Shown here: positions 1 through 9,873 of the stretch, in pieces | Layout of the letters: each line of letters opens with the position of its first letter | How positions within the stretch are numbered: the stretch's first letter is position 1 | Assembly (NCBI RefSeq): GCF_000026205.1 | Contig: NC_011047.1 | Span: 248,001 to 312,000 of the forward strand | Direction: 5' to 3' | DNA from: Candidatus Phytoplasma mali | Lineage (GTDB): Bacteria; Bacillota_I; Bacilli_A; Acholeplasmatales; Acholeplasmataceae | Length of the DNA: 64,000 nt | Notes under the pieces: generated by a model | Database searches by the model: none | Told to the model about the DNA's origin: nothing | The model's input: the letters and a program-made list of their open reading frames with translations, nothing else | Translations under genes and position numbers: made by a program

Positions 1-516
1 TATTGTTTTTAAAATTATACTCTGAATAGATTCTCTTATTATAAAATATCTTACAAATTGAAATCTATTTGCACCCAACATATAAGAAGTTTCATAAATA
101 TTCTCATCCAATTCTAAAAAAATTTGTTCACAATTGCGAGCAAAAATAGGAATTAATATAAAAATCAAACAAAAAAAAGCAGCTTCAAACCCATAATACA
201 AATTAAAATAAGGTCCTAAAAATTTTTTAATAATTAAAATAGAAAAAGCTAAAAAAGGCGCAGACATTAATAAATTAAAAATAAAATTTATCAAATAATA
301 AATTTTATTTTTAAAATATGTTTTTTTTATTCTAATAATATATAAAAAAATACCTAAAAATAAACCTATAACAAAAGAAAAAAAAGTAGCAGGCAATATT
401 AATTTTAAAGTTTCTAAAAAACCATTTAAAATTAAATAAGGTTTTTCTTGGTTGAAATTAACTTTGGGTTCTTTATAAGATAAAACTGCTAAAAATCTTT
501 TTAAAAAAGAATTCAT
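1..516 (-). CDS. metI: Methionine-type ABC transporter permease (partial)
   Basis: This is the N-terminal 172 codons of a membrane permease that runs off the left edge of the window. Translation from the ATG at 516 gives a short polar start followed by long hydrophobic stretches. An EAAF-like stretch and the run LGANRFQFVRYF resemble the conserved cytoplasmic loop through which ABC importer permeases contact their ATPase. An AAAAGG ribosome-binding site lies about 8 nt upstream, and the start is only 13 nt after the stop of the binding-protein gene, so the two are co-transcribed. Family knowledge places MetI in the inner part of a D/L-methionine importer. The methionine assignment rests mainly on the neighbouring MetQ-like protein. 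The ATPase gene (metN) is not in the window. Confidence 0.75.
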   Translation of the reverse strand, partial: MNSFLKRFLAVLSYKEPKVNFNQEKPYLILNGFLETLKLILPATFFSFVIGLFLGIFLYIIRIKKTYFKNKIYYLINFIFNLLMSAPFLAFSILIIKKFLGPYFNLYYGFEAAFFCLIFILIPIFARNCEQIFLELDENIYETSYMLGANRFQFVRYFIIRESIQSIILKTI

Positions 517-529
517 AAATTACCTTTTC

Positions 530-1561
530 TTAACTTTTTCTTAAATGATTGTTGATAAATAATTCTTCTATATTGTCCATAATATTTTTTATTTTCTCTT
601 GTGAATCAATCATAATATGTGTTTTTTGTAAATTTTGTTCGCCAAAATTAATTATTTCATCTTGTTTTAAAGATTCTTTTAAATATTTTATTTCTTCATT
701 ATTTTTATTATTTTCCCTCGACATTAAAGTAATTGCAAAAAAATTAAATTCTTTTTCTTGTAATAAAAAATTATCATTTGGTATTACATTGGGAAAATTA
801 TTATTATCTATTTTTTCATAATCAACATCAACATTGGACATGAAAGAAGGAAAATTAACAGCTAAATTATATTTATATTCATTACTAATTCGTTCTTGAA
901 AAGCTTGTTCTATTTGAGCTAAAGGTTTACATTCAAAATTATCTTCTTTTAATTTAGAATTTTGATGTAAATCATCCAAAGACAAAATAAAACTTAATGG
1001 TTGATTTTTTTTATTATTATCTTTTAATTCCACTAAACCATATTTTTTAAAAAGATTTAAAGCAAAAGTCCTATTTGAATCATCATCTGGAATTAATACT
1101 TTAAAATTTTTAAAATTATTATCAATATTTAAATTAATATTTTTATGTTTATAAATACCAAATTTAGCAATATAAAAAGGTTGTACTGGAACAATATTAT
1201 TCAATGTTTGTTTTTTATTTTGTTCAATCAAAAGCCAAGGAGTATGACATGATATAACGGCATCAATTTGTCCATTGTCAACTAAATTTACTGTTTCGAA
1301 AAAACTACCCCTAAGCAATTGAACTTCTAAATCAATATTGTGTTTTTTTAAAAATTCTTTACATGATTCATTTAAAAATTTTTCAACCGGTGTTAAAGCT
1401 GTTGCTACTTTTAATTTTGTATGTTTTTGCAATTCTTTTTGATCGTTTTGATTATGATTTGTATTATCATTTTTAAATAATTTATATGAAAAAAATCCAG
1501 CTAAAATTAAAATTAGAAATAAAATAAAACTAAAAAAAAATTTTTTAAAATATTTATTCAT
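530..1561 (-). CDS. metQ: MetQ/NlpA-type substrate-binding protein
   Basis: This 343-residue protein captures the substrate, probably methionine or a related amino acid, for the adjacent permease. Residues 7-27 form one hydrophobic helix. The rest is a soluble binding domain containing a NGQIDAVISCHTPWL segment that matches the 'gdIDaN.FqH.pyL' region of the NlpA/MetQ family. The in-frame reading extends to 1600, but the ATG at 1561 is preferred: it directly precedes a typical K-rich signal-anchor start and has AAGAGG upstream. No cysteine follows the hydrophobic helix, so there is no lipobox. The protein is probably held by an uncleaved N-terminal anchor rather than a lipid, or is cut by signal peptidase. 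Substrate identity is inferred from family only. Confidence 0.8.
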   Translation of the reverse strand: MNKYFKKFFFSFILFLILILAGFFSYKLFKNDNTNHNQNDQKELQKHTKLKVATALTPVEKFLNESCKEFLKKHNIDLEVQLLRGSFFETVNLVDNGQIDAVISCHTPWLLIEQNKKQTLNNIVPVQPFYIAKFGIYKHKNINLNIDNNFKNFKVLIPDDDSNRTFALNLFKKYGLVELKDNNKKNQPLSFILSLDDLHQNSKLKEDNFECKPLAQIEQAFQERISNEYKYNLAVNFPSFMSNVDVDYEKIDNNNFPNVIPNDNFLLQEKEFNFFAITLMSRENNKNNEEIKYLKESLKQDEIINFGEQNLQKTHIMIDSQEKIKNIMDNIEELFINNHLRKS

Positions 1562-1935
1562 GTTTTTAATTTGACCTCTTAAATGTTTAATTTTAAACAA
1601 ATAATTTAGATATTTTATATAACACTTTATTTTTTTATTATTTATTTGGTTTTATTATAATTGAAAAAAATAATTAATGTAATTTATAATCATTTATATT
1701 TTAAATTAATTTTTATAAATTGAAAATGTTTCCATAAATAGTTATTATTTTTTTTAAAAATTAATTTTTTGTATTTTTAAGAAAATAAAGAAAAATAAAT
1801 AAAAATTATATTTTTAGTTTAAAAAAAATTTCGAATTAATTAAAAAGAAAAAAAATCGTTTGTAATTATTAATTTTTAAAATTTATAATAATAATCATAA
1901 ATTAATTATTTCAAAAAACTAGACTTTTTAAAAAA

Positions 1936-2142
1936 TTAGGAACATTAGACACTTAATTTTTTTTTAACTCTAAAAAAAATGTTCCTGCTTTTTTAAAATT
2001 AAGTAATTTACGAATACTAAAATTCATTCTAGAAACATTTTTAAAAATTGTTCCTATATTTAAAAATGTTCCTAACTTAATATTTATTTATTAAATAATT
2101 AACAAAAAACAAATTATTTAAGCCAAAAAAAAATGTTCCTAA
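1936..2142. repeat. Scattered TTAGGAACA-like boxes
   Basis: Five copies of one core occur here. They are TTAGGAACAT at 1936-1945 (plus orientation), and in the opposite orientation ATGTTCCTGC at 1979-1988, TTGTTCCTATA near 2048-2058, ATGTTCCTAA at 2066-2075 and ATGTTCCTAA at 2133-2142. Read in the plus orientation, the consensus TTAGGAACA agrees with the standard DnaA box TTATCCACA at six of nine positions (TTA at the start, ACA at the end). The same core makes up the tandem array further downstream, so both probably bind the same protein. Confidence 0.7.
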
Positions 2143-2284
2143 CTTATTCAAATTAGTAAGCTTTTTTAAAAAAATAAGATATAAAAAATTTTTTTTAAAA
2201 AAAAATAAAAAATAAAAAAATCTGTCAATTAATATTTAAAAATATGTTTTAAAAATATTAAAAATTATATATCTTATTTTTTTT

Positions 2285-2361
2285 ATGTTCCTATAATGTT
2301 CCTATAATGTTCCTATAATGTTCCTATAATGTTCCTATAATGTTCCTATAATGTTCCTATA
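2285..2361. repeat. Seven perfect 11-bp tandem repeats upstream of dnaA
   Basis: The unit ATGTTCCTATA is repeated seven times without a mismatch, giving 77 bp. The period of 11 bp is close to one helical turn, so a protein bound to each unit would line up on one face of the DNA. The array lies 246 bp before the dnaA start. It is best explained as an iteron-like binding array for DnaA or another initiator. Confidence 0.9.
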
Positions 2362-2607
2362 ATTTTTATTATTAAACGTAAAATACTTAAAAAAAAAAAT
2401 AAAGAACATAAAAAAAACCCTATAATAATAATAATAAATATTTATATATATAATAAAAAATAAATAAAAATAAAAAAAATAAATTAATAATTAAAATAAA
2501 AAAATATGTTAATATTATTGTTATAGAAAGAAAAAATAATTATAAAAAAATTAATAATTAAATAAAATAATTAATAATTAAATCGAAAAGAGATTTAAAT
2601 TTTAATC

Positions 2608-3975
2608 ATGGAAAAATATAATTATATTTGGGAAAAAATTTTAAAAGAAATTTCGAAAATTTACAGTGATGAAGTTTTTAATGAAACTTTTAAAAATACT
2701 AAAAAAGTTTATAAATATGAAAATGAAATAATTTTTATTTTAGCAGAAAATGAATTTATAAAAAATAAAATTTATAAAATTTATTTATCAAAAATAAATG
2801 AAATATCAAAATCTTTTTTTAAAGAAAATTTAAATTTTAAATTTATAACTAAAAAAGAAATTAAAGAAGAAAAAATAGATAATACAAATTATAATATTTA
2901 TAATTATGGAAATTTAAATAAAAAATATAATTTTAAAAATTTTATAATAGGAGAGAGTAATAAATTCGCTTTCGAAATGTCTAAAAAAATTTCAGAAAAT
3001 AAAGAAATAAAAATAAATCCTCTTTATATTTTTGGAAATGTTGGATTAGGGAAAACACACTTATTACATTCAATAGGAAATAAAATTATTAAAAATAATA
3101 AAGATAAAAAAGTTTTATATGTAAAAGCTGATGAATTTATAGAAGATTTTATTAATCAACTAAAAGAAGAAAAAATAGAAAATTTCAAATTAAAATATAG
3201 AAATATTGATGTACTATTGATGGATGATATTCAAATAATGTCTGAAGCAAAAAGAACTCAAATAGAATTTTTTAAATTATTTGATTATCTTTATTTAAAT
3301 AATAAACAAATAGTTATTACTAGTGATAAAAATACTTCAGAATTAAAAAACATAATGTCGCGTTTAATATCAAGATTTGAAGCTGGATTAATAATAGATA
3401 TAAAAAAACCAGATTTTAAGCACAGAATTAATATTTTAAATCAAAAAATGTATGAATTTGAAATAAAAAAAATTAAAATTAATAAAGAAATTTTAGAATT
3501 AATAGCTTCTTGTTTTGTTAATAATATTAGAGAAATGGAAGGAGCTTTACTAAGACTTTTTAATTATATTCAAACTTATAGTAATGAAATTGATTTAAAT
3601 ATTGCTAAAGAAATTTTAAAACCACTTCTTAAAGGAAAAATGAATAATTTTAAAAATAAATCTTACAAAAAAGAATATTTAGAAAAAATAAATATTATAA
3701 TAAGTAGTTTTTATAATATTGAAATTAATGAATTATTAGGAAAAAAAAAACATAAAAAATATACTTTACCGCGTCACATATCGATGTATTTATCTAAAAA
3801 ATTATATAAATTTTCCTATAATGAAATTGGAAAATTTTTCAAAAAAAATCATTCTGCTATTTCTAAAGGTTGCAAAAAAATTGAAAAAAATATTGAACAA
3901 AACACAGAATTTAAAAAATCAGTTGATTTTATTATAAAAAAAATAAAATCAAAAGAAGAAACTGAGGAAATATAA
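2608..3975 (+). CDS. dnaA: Chromosomal replication initiator DnaA
   Basis: The 455-residue initiator binds origin boxes, melts the DNA and loads the helicase. The N-terminal interaction domain covers about residues 1-80. The AAA+ domain covers about 110-340, with Walker [10 protein letters not shown] at 143-151, the DD of Walker B at 206-207 and the sensor 2 region REMEGALLR around 308-316. Domain IV (about 360-440) keeps the basic-loop PRHISMYL at 388-395. Its recognition helix is unusual: the family's DHTTV is replaced by NHSAI at 414-418, and the following residues SKG replace the usual (I/L/M)HA. An AAAGAG ribosome-binding site lies about 20 nt upstream. dnaN follows after 1 nt, so the two are translated together. 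Confidence 0.96.
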
Positions 3976-3976
3976 A

Positions 3977-5107
3977 ATGCATTTTAAAATTAAAAAAGAA
4001 ATATTTTTAGAACAATTATTGAAAATTCAAAAAATTATTCCTCATAAAACTTTTTTTCCTATTTTTTTAGGAATTAAAATAAAAATTAAAAAAGATTTTT
4101 TAATATTAGAATCAACCGACGGAAATGCATCAATTAAAATAAAAATAAAAAATGAAAGTTTAAAAATTCAAGAAGAAGGAAGTTTATTAATTTCAGGAAA
4201 ATATTTTATTGAAATTATTAAAAAAATAAATAGTGATTTTATTGAAATGAAAAAAAATGAAAATAATTCATTAACTATAAAAACAGAACTTTTAGAATAT
4301 AAATTAAAATTAATGAATTTAAATTATTTTCCTAAAATTAATTTTTTTTTAGAATTTAAAGAAAAAATTGAAATTAAAGGTAATATTTTTAAAAAAATTA
4401 TTAAAGAAATTAAAATATCAGCCGCAAAAGATGAAAAAAAATCAATTTTAACAGGTATAAATTTTATTTATCAAAAACCATTTTTAAAAGTTTTATCAAC
4501 AGATTATTTTCGTTTAAGTCAAAAAAAAATAAAATTAGATTTTAATTATAAAAATTTTAACATTGTAATACATTATAAAATTTTAGAAGAACTAAGCAAA
4601 ATTTTAGAATACTATGAAGATGATAATTTACAAATTTATTTTAATTCTAAAAAAATGTTTTTAAAAGCTAATGATTTATTTTTTCAAACAACACTTTTAG
4701 AAGGTGAATTTCCTAAAACACAAGAAATTTTAGAAAATAATTTTATTTATAAAATTAAATTAAATAAAGAAAAATTAATTAAAACTTTAGAAAGAGTTTC
4801 TTTTATTTCAAATAAAGACATAAATGATGTTAGTGTTGTTAAATTAACAATAAAAAAAGAAAAAAAAATAGAAATATCTTCTTATAATGATGAAATTGGT
4901 AATATTGTAGAAGAAATATTACCTTTAGAAAATATTTTATTCAAAGAAATAGAAATATCTTTTAATGCAAAATATTTAGAAGATATTTTAAAAGTTTTTT
5001 TAGTTAAAGAAATTATTATTTCTTTTCAATCTGCCTTCAAACCTTTTATTGTTACTAGTTTTGAAGATAAAACTTCTTTACATTTAATTCTACCCTTATT
5101 AAATTAA
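3977..5107 (+). CDS. dnaN: DNA polymerase III beta sliding clamp
   Basis: This 376-residue protein has the length and context of the beta clamp, a dimeric ring that tethers the polymerase to DNA. It starts 1 nt after the dnaA stop, the conserved bacterial arrangement. Recognisable family features include the early segment SGKYFIEIIKK, the central TDYFRLS turn (family 'aTDghRLa') around residue 180, and a short hydrophobic C-terminal tail, ILPLL, of the type that shapes the partner-binding cleft. The sequence is highly lysine/isoleucine-rich, as in the rest of the genome. The stop is followed by about 150 bp of AT-rich spacer before gyrB. Confidence 0.95.
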   Translation: MHFKIKKEIFLEQLLKIQKIIPHKTFFPIFLGIKIKIKKDFLILESTDGNASIKIKIKNESLKIQEEGSLLISGKYFIEIIKKINSDFIEMKKNENNSLTIKTELLEYKLKLMNLNYFPKINFFLEFKEKIEIKGNIFKKIIKEIKISAAKDEKKSILTGINFIYQKPFLKVLSTDYFRLSQKKIKLDFNYKNFNIVIHYKILEELSKILEYYEDDNLQIYFNSKKMFLKANDLFFQTTLLEGEFPKTQEILENNFIYKIKLNKEKLIKTLERVSFISNKDINDVSVVKLTIKKEKKIEISSYNDEIGNIVEEILPLENILFKEIEISFNAKYLEDILKVFLVKEIIISFQSAFKPFIVTSFEDKTSLHLILPLLN

Positions 5108-5260
5108 AAATTTTTAAAATAACAAAATAAAATAACAAAAATTATTTAAAAATAAATTAATATAAAAAATGTTAATATAATAAAATATATAAATTAATTT
5201 TTAGAAATAAATATTATATTATTAAAAAATTATTAAAAAGAAAGGTAATTTTTTAACAAA

Positions 5261-7162
5261 ATGTTAAAAAAAACAAAAATATATAATGCTGAAAGCATTC
5301 AAGTTTTAGAAGGTTTAGAAGCAGTAAGAATAAGACCTGGAATGTATATTGGTTCAACAAATGAAAAAGGATTAAATCATTTAGTTTGGGAAATTGTTGA
5401 TAATGCTATTGATGAATCTCTAGAAGGTTATGCAAATGAAATAATACTTGAAGTTTTACCTGAAAATATTATTCGTGTAACTGATAATGGTAGAGGAATA
5501 CCTGTAGATATTCATCCAAAGACTAATAAAACAGTGGTAGAAACAATTTTAACAACATTACATGCAGGAGGAAAGTTTGATAATTCTTCTTATAAAATTT
5601 CTGGTGGTTTACACGGTGTTGGTGCTTCAGTAGTAAATGCTTTATCTTCTTGGTTTTTAGTTGAAATTCATTTACAAGGTAAGATATATTTTCAAAAATA
5701 TGAAAAAGGAAAACCGGTAACTAAATTAGAAATTAAAGGTAATACGAATAAAAAAGGAACTGTTATTACTTTTTTACCAGATAATGAAATTTTTAAAGAA
5801 ACTACAAATTATAATTTTGAAATTTTGAAGATAAGAATGCAACAATTAGCATTTTTGAATAAAGGAATCAAATTAATTATTATCGACAAAAGAAAAGATA
5901 TAGAAGAAAAATTTGAATTTTATTATAAAGAAGGATTAAAAGAGTATATTAAATATTTAAATCAAAATAAAACAAGTTTAAATAAGGAATTTTATCAAGA
6001 GAAATTTTTTGAAAAAATGTTTTTTGAAATTGTTTTTCAATACACTGAAGTTTATAATAATAATATTTATTCTTTTGTTAATAATATTCCGACTCATGAT
6101 GGTGGAACACATGAAGAAGGTTTTAAAATGGCTCTTAATAGAATTTTAAATAAATATGTTAAAGATAAAAATATGTTAAAAAAAAACATTAATTTTATTA
6201 GTGAAGATACTTTAGAAGGTTTAACTGTAGTTATTTCTTTAAAACATCCAAATCCTTCTTTTGAAAGTCAAACTAAAACTAAATTTTTAAATTCTGAAGT
6301 TAGACAAATTATTTCTAAGTTTTTTGGTGAAGAATTAGAAAAATATTTATTAGAAAATCCTCAAGAAGCTAAAAAAATAATAGAAAAATGTTTATTATCT
6401 TCTAAAGCTAGAATTGATGCTAAAAAAGCTCGTGAAGCTACTAGAAGAAAATCACCTTTAGAAACTTTAGGATTTGCATCTAAATTAGCAGATTGTTATA
6501 ATAAAAATCCTCAAGAGTCAGAATTATATATTGTTGAAGGCGATTCGGCTGGTGGATCTGCTAAACAAGGAAGAGATTCTAAATATCAAGCTATATTGCC
6601 TTTAAAAGGAAAAGTTTTAAATGTTGAAAAAGCTCGTTTAGAAAAAATTTTAAGTAATAAAGAAATTATTTCTTTGATTCAAGCAGTAGGAACTGGTTTT
6701 GGTAAAGATTTTAATATTGACAAAGTTCGTTATCATAGAATTATTATTATGACTGATGCTGATGTTGATGGTGCTCATATTAGAACTTTACTTTTAACTT
6801 TTTTCTTTAGAAATTTAAAACCTTTAATTGAAAAAGGTTATATTTATTTTGCTAAATCACCTTTATATAAAATTCAATATGGTAAAAAAATAACTTATGC
6901 TTATGAAGAACAAGAATTAAAAAAAATTTTAAGTCGAATAAGTGGAAAATTTTATATTCAAAGATATAAAGGTTTAGGAGAAATGAATCCTGAACAACTT
7001 TGGGAAACTACAATGAATCCAGAAACTAGAACTCTTTTGCAAGTTAATTCAGAAAATGATTTAGAATCTGATCAAGTTTTCAATATGTTAATGGGAGAAG
7101 AAGTTTCTGTAAGAAAAAAATTTATTCAAGACAATGCAATTTATGCTGATTTAGATGTTTAA
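5261..7162 (+). CDS. gyrB: DNA gyrase subunit B
   Basis: The 633-residue ATPase subunit of gyrase powers negative supercoiling. The GHKL ATP-binding fold is shown by EIVDNAIDE (about residue 45), DNGRGIPVDIHP (about 75) and GGLHGVGASVVNALS (about 110). The TOPRIM domain shows EGDSAGGSAKQGRD (about 427) and DADVDGAHIRTLLL (about 500), carrying the catalytic acid residues. The C-terminal tail contains QRYKGLGEMNPEQLWETTM, which contacts GyrA. An AAAGG site about 12 nt before the ATG supports the start. gyrA follows after 45 nt. Length is normal for the family. Confidence 0.98.
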   Translation: MLKKTKIYNAESIQVLEGLEAVRIRPGMYIGSTNEKGLNHLVWEIVDNAIDESLEGYANEIILEVLPENIIRVTDNGRGIPVDIHPKTNKTVVETILTTLHAGGKFDNSSYKISGGLHGVGASVVNALSSWFLVEIHLQGKIYFQKYEKGKPVTKLEIKGNTNKKGTVITFLPDNEIFKETTNYNFEILKIRMQQLAFLNKGIKLIIIDKRKDIEEKFEFYYKEGLKEYIKYLNQNKTSLNKEFYQEKFFEKMFFEIVFQYTEVYNNNIYSFVNNIPTHDGGTHEEGFKMALNRILNKYVKDKNMLKKNINFISEDTLEGLTVVISLKHPNPSFESQTKTKFLNSEVRQIISKFFGEELEKYLLENPQEAKKIIEKCLLSSKARIDAKKAREATRRKSPLETLGFASKLADCYNKNPQESELYIVEGDSAGGSAKQGRDSKYQAILPLKGKVLNVEKARLEKILSNKEIISLIQAVGTGFGKDFNIDKVRYHRIIIMTDADVDGAHIRTLLLTFFFRNLKPLIEKGYIYFAKSPLYKIQYGKKITYAYEEQELKKILSRISGKFYIQRYKGLGEMNPEQLWETTMNPETRTLLQVNSENDLESDQVFNMLMGEEVSVRKKFIQDNAIYADLDV

Positions 7163-7207
7163 TAAAATATCTAATAAAAAAATTTTTTAAAAAGAAGAGA
7201 CTAAAAA

Positions 7208-9724
7208 ATGTCAAAAAAAAATGATTTATTAAAAAATGAAGATTCTTTGGTTGGAAAAATTAAAAAAATTAATATTAATCAAGAGATTAAAAAATCTTTT
7301 TTAAGTTATGCTATGAGTGTTATTGTAGCTAGAGCATTACCTGATATTAAAGATGGGTTAAAACCTGTTCAAAGAAGAATTTTATATGGAATGAATGAAT
7401 TGGGTGTTTATTCTCATTCTAGTTATAAAAAATCAGCTAGAATTGTCGGGGATGTAATGGGTAAATTTCATCCGCACGGAGATTCTAGTATTTATGAAGC
7501 TATGATTAGAATGGCTCAAGATTTTAATTATCGTTATCCTTTGGTTGATGGTCATGGTAATTTAGGTTCTATTGATGGCGATAATGCTGCAGCTATGCGT
7601 TATACTGAAGTTAAGATGTCTAAAATATCTATGGAATTATTAAAAGAAATTGATCAAGAAACAGTTGATTTTGTTGAAAATTATGATGGTAGTGAAAGAG
7701 AACCGGTTTTTTTGCCTTCTAGTTTTCCTAATTTATTGGTAAATGGGTCAACTGGTATTGCTGTTGGAATGGCTACTAATATACCTTCTCATAATTTATC
7801 TGAAGTAATAGACGCTTTAATTAATTATATTGATAATAAAGAAATTGATACTGAAGGTTTAATGAAATTTATTAAAGGGCCTGATTTTCCTACTGGAGGA
7901 GAAATTTTAGGTATTTCTGGTTTAAAAGAAGCTTATGAAACTGGAAGAGGAAGAATATTTGTTCGCTCTAAAACAGAAATTATTTATTCTGATAAAAATA
8001 AACCAATTATAATAATTAAAGAAATTCCTTATCAAATAAAAAAAACTAGTTTAATTGAAAAAATTGCTTTTTTAGTTAAAGAAAAAATTATTGAAGGTAT
8101 AACTGATTTAAGAGATGAATCTAATAATTCTAGAGGTATGAGAATTATTATTGAATTGAGGAAAGATGTTGAACCTAAAATTATTTTAAATAATTTATAT
8201 AAACATACTCAATTACAAACTTCTTTTTGTTTTAATATGATAGCTTTAGTTAATGGTGTTCCTAAAATAGTTTCTTTAAAAAATATGTTGGAAGAATTTT
8301 TTCTTTTTAGAATAGATGTTATTAATCGTCAAAAAAAATTTGAATTAAATAAAGCTAAACAAAAAAAACATTTAATTACTGCTTTAGCAATTATTCTTAA
8401 TGATATAGAAAAAGTTTTAAAAATTATTAAAAATTCTAATGATGTTAAAGAAGCACAAAAAAATATTATGATAAATTATAATTTTGATGAAATTCAAAGT
8501 AAAGCTATTTTGGAAATGAGTTTGCAAAAAATTACTAATTTAGAAATAAAAAAAGTTATAAAAGAAGAAGAAATTTTGAAATTAAAAATTTATGAATGTG
8601 AAAACATTATTAATTCACAAACTAAAAAAGAAAAAATTTTAAAAAAAGAATTATTAAAAATTAAAAATCAATTTCAAGATAAAAGAAAATCTATTATTAG
8701 CAATGAACAATATTTAACTGTTGAAAATGAATCTTTAATTAATAAAGAAACAATTTTAATTACAGTTACTAATAAAGGTTATATTAAACGTTTAAATCTT
8801 GATACTTATAAAAAACAAAATCGTGGTGGTAAAGGTGTTTCAGGTTTAAAAATGCAAGAAAATGATTTTTTAGAACATATTTTAATTACTTCTACACATG
8901 ATCATCAATTATTTTTTACTAATAAAGGTAAAATTTATCAGTTAAAAGGTTATGAAATTCCTTTAGGTTCACGTTACTCCAAAGGTATTCCTTTGGTTAA
9001 TTTATTACCTTTAGAAAAAAATGAATTTTTAACTTCTTTAACAAGTGTAAAAGATTTTAAAGAAGAAAAAAATTATTTAGTTTTAGTAACTAAAAAAGGT
9101 TTAATTAAAAGAAATTCTTTAAAAGATTTTGAAAATGTTCGTAGAAATGGTAAAATAGCTGCTGTTTTAAAAAATAATGATGAAGTTTTATTTGTTAGTA
9201 GAACTACAGGTCAACAAGACATTATTTTAGCTGCCTCCGATGGGAAAGCTATTCGTTTTAATGAGTTTGAAATTAGACAAACAGGACGTAAAAGTTCTGG
9301 TGTTAGAGGTATTAAAATAAAAACAGAAGAAGAAATTATTGGTATGACTGTGGTTGATAGCGAAAAACAAAATATTTTAGTTATTACTGAAAAGGGTTAT
9401 GGAAAAATAACTAAAGCTAACGAATATCGTAATCAAATTCGTGGTGGAAAAGGTACTAAAACATTAAAAATAACTTCTAGAAATGGTAAATTAGTTAGAC
9501 TTTTAACTATTTATCGAAATGAAGAATTAATTATTTTTTCTGATCATGGAAAAGTAGTTAGAATTGATACCAAACAAATACCTTTAACTAAATCTAAAGT
9601 AACACAAGGAAATATTTTAATTTCACTAGAAGAAAGTGATAAAGTATCTTCAGTAGCTTTGATTAAAAAAACTTTGATTAAAAAAGAAGAATCAAATGAT
9701 GAAACTTTAATTGAAATTTTTTAA
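7208..9724 (+). CDS. gyrA: DNA gyrase subunit A
   Basis: The 838-residue subunit cuts and rejoins DNA in gyrase. The catalytic pair R131-Y132 sits in [11 protein letters not shown]. The quinolone-sensitive helix reads HGDSSIYEA, with S93 and E97 at the two classical resistance positions, so it is of the sensitive Gram-positive type. The C-terminal beta-propeller contains the GyrA box QNRGGKG near residue 540 and a second, similar QIRGGKG near 745, which supports gyrase rather than topoisomerase IV. A good intrinsic terminator follows the stop, closing the dnaA-dnaN-gyrB-gyrA block. Confidence 0.98.
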   Translation: MSKKNDLLKNEDSLVGKIKKININQEIKKSFLSYAMSVIVARALPDIKDGLKPVQRRILYGMNELGVYSHSSYKKSARIVGDVMGKFHPHGDSSIYEAMIRMAQDFNYRYPLVDGHGNLGSIDGDNAAAMRYTEVKMSKISMELLKEIDQETVDFVENYDGSEREPVFLPSSFPNLLVNGSTGIAVGMATNIPSHNLSEVIDALINYIDNKEIDTEGLMKFIKGPDFPTGGEILGISGLKEAYETGRGRIFVRSKTEIIYSDKNKPIIIIKEIPYQIKKTSLIEKIAFLVKEKIIEGITDLRDESNNSRGMRIIIELRKDVEPKIILNNLYKHTQLQTSFCFNMIALVNGVPKIVSLKNMLEEFFLFRIDVINRQKKFELNKAKQKKHLITALAIILNDIEKVLKIIKNSNDVKEAQKNIMINYNFDEIQSKAILEMSLQKITNLEIKKVIKEEEILKLKIYECENIINSQTKKEKILKKELLKIKNQFQDKRKSIISNEQYLTVENESLINKETILITVTNKGYIKRLNLDTYKKQNRGGKGVSGLKMQENDFLEHILITSTHDHQLFFTNKGKIYQLKGYEIPLGSRYSKGIPLVNLLPLEKNEFLTSLTSVKDFKEEKNYLVLVTKKGLIKRNSLKDFENVRRNGKIAAVLKNNDEVLFVSRTTGQQDIILAASDGKAIRFNEFEIRQTGRKSSGVRGIKIKTEEEIIGMTVVDSEKQNILVITEKGYGKITKANEYRNQIRGGKGTKTLKITSRNGKLVRLLTIYRNEELIIFSDHGKVVRIDTKQIPLTKSKVTQGNILISLEESDKVSSVALIKKTLIKKEESNDETLIEIF

Positions 9725-9738
9725 AAAAATATTTTTAA

Positions 9739-9766
9739 GACTATTTTGTTAAATAGTTTTTTTTAT
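9739..9766 (+). terminator. Rho-independent terminator after gyrA
   Basis: The stem ACTATTT/AAATAGT with a four-base loop TGTT is followed by eight T residues. It lies just after the gyrA stop. Confidence 0.8.
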
Positions 9767-9807
9767 TTTTAATTATAATATTAAATTTTTTTCCTATATT
9801 TAAATTT

Positions 9808-9816
9808 TGTTATAAT
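9808..9816 (+). promoter_or_regulatory. Extended -10 promoter element (TGTTATAAT)
   Basis: A TGn-TATAAT element lies about 58 nt before the next gene and after the gyrA terminator. No clear -35 was seen. It probably drives the 9874 gene and the genes behind it. Confidence 0.5.
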
Positions 9817-9873
9817 TATATTATATTAAAATAAATTAAATTTTCTTTTATATGTAAAAAGCGTGGTAAAATA

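Larger units (their letters stand above)
1601..2607. other. Probable replication origin region (oriC)
   Basis: A gene-free stretch of about 1 kb lies directly upstream of dnaA. It contains no plausible ORF. It holds twelve copies of the core GTTCCT: five scattered between 1936 and 2142, and seven in a perfect tandem array at 2285-2361. After the array, about 2362-2600 is almost pure A/T, including a TAATAATAATAATAA run near 2420-2436, which would melt easily. Location next to dnaA, repeats and an AT-rich element are the usual components of a bacterial origin. No copy of the classical DnaA box TTATCCACA was found by eye. Origin function is inferred. Confidence 0.7.

Noticed and set aside
549-821. 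Plus-strand ORF opposite the binding-protein gene
   Set aside because: It is a mirror of a real minus-strand gene in low-complexity AT-rich DNA. Others of the same kind occur at 10230-10637, 10871-11101, 13753-13968, 31592-31969 and 43341-43574.
2285-2361. CRISPR-like tandem repeats
   Set aside because: Units are directly adjacent with no spacers and only 11 bp long. No cas genes are nearby.
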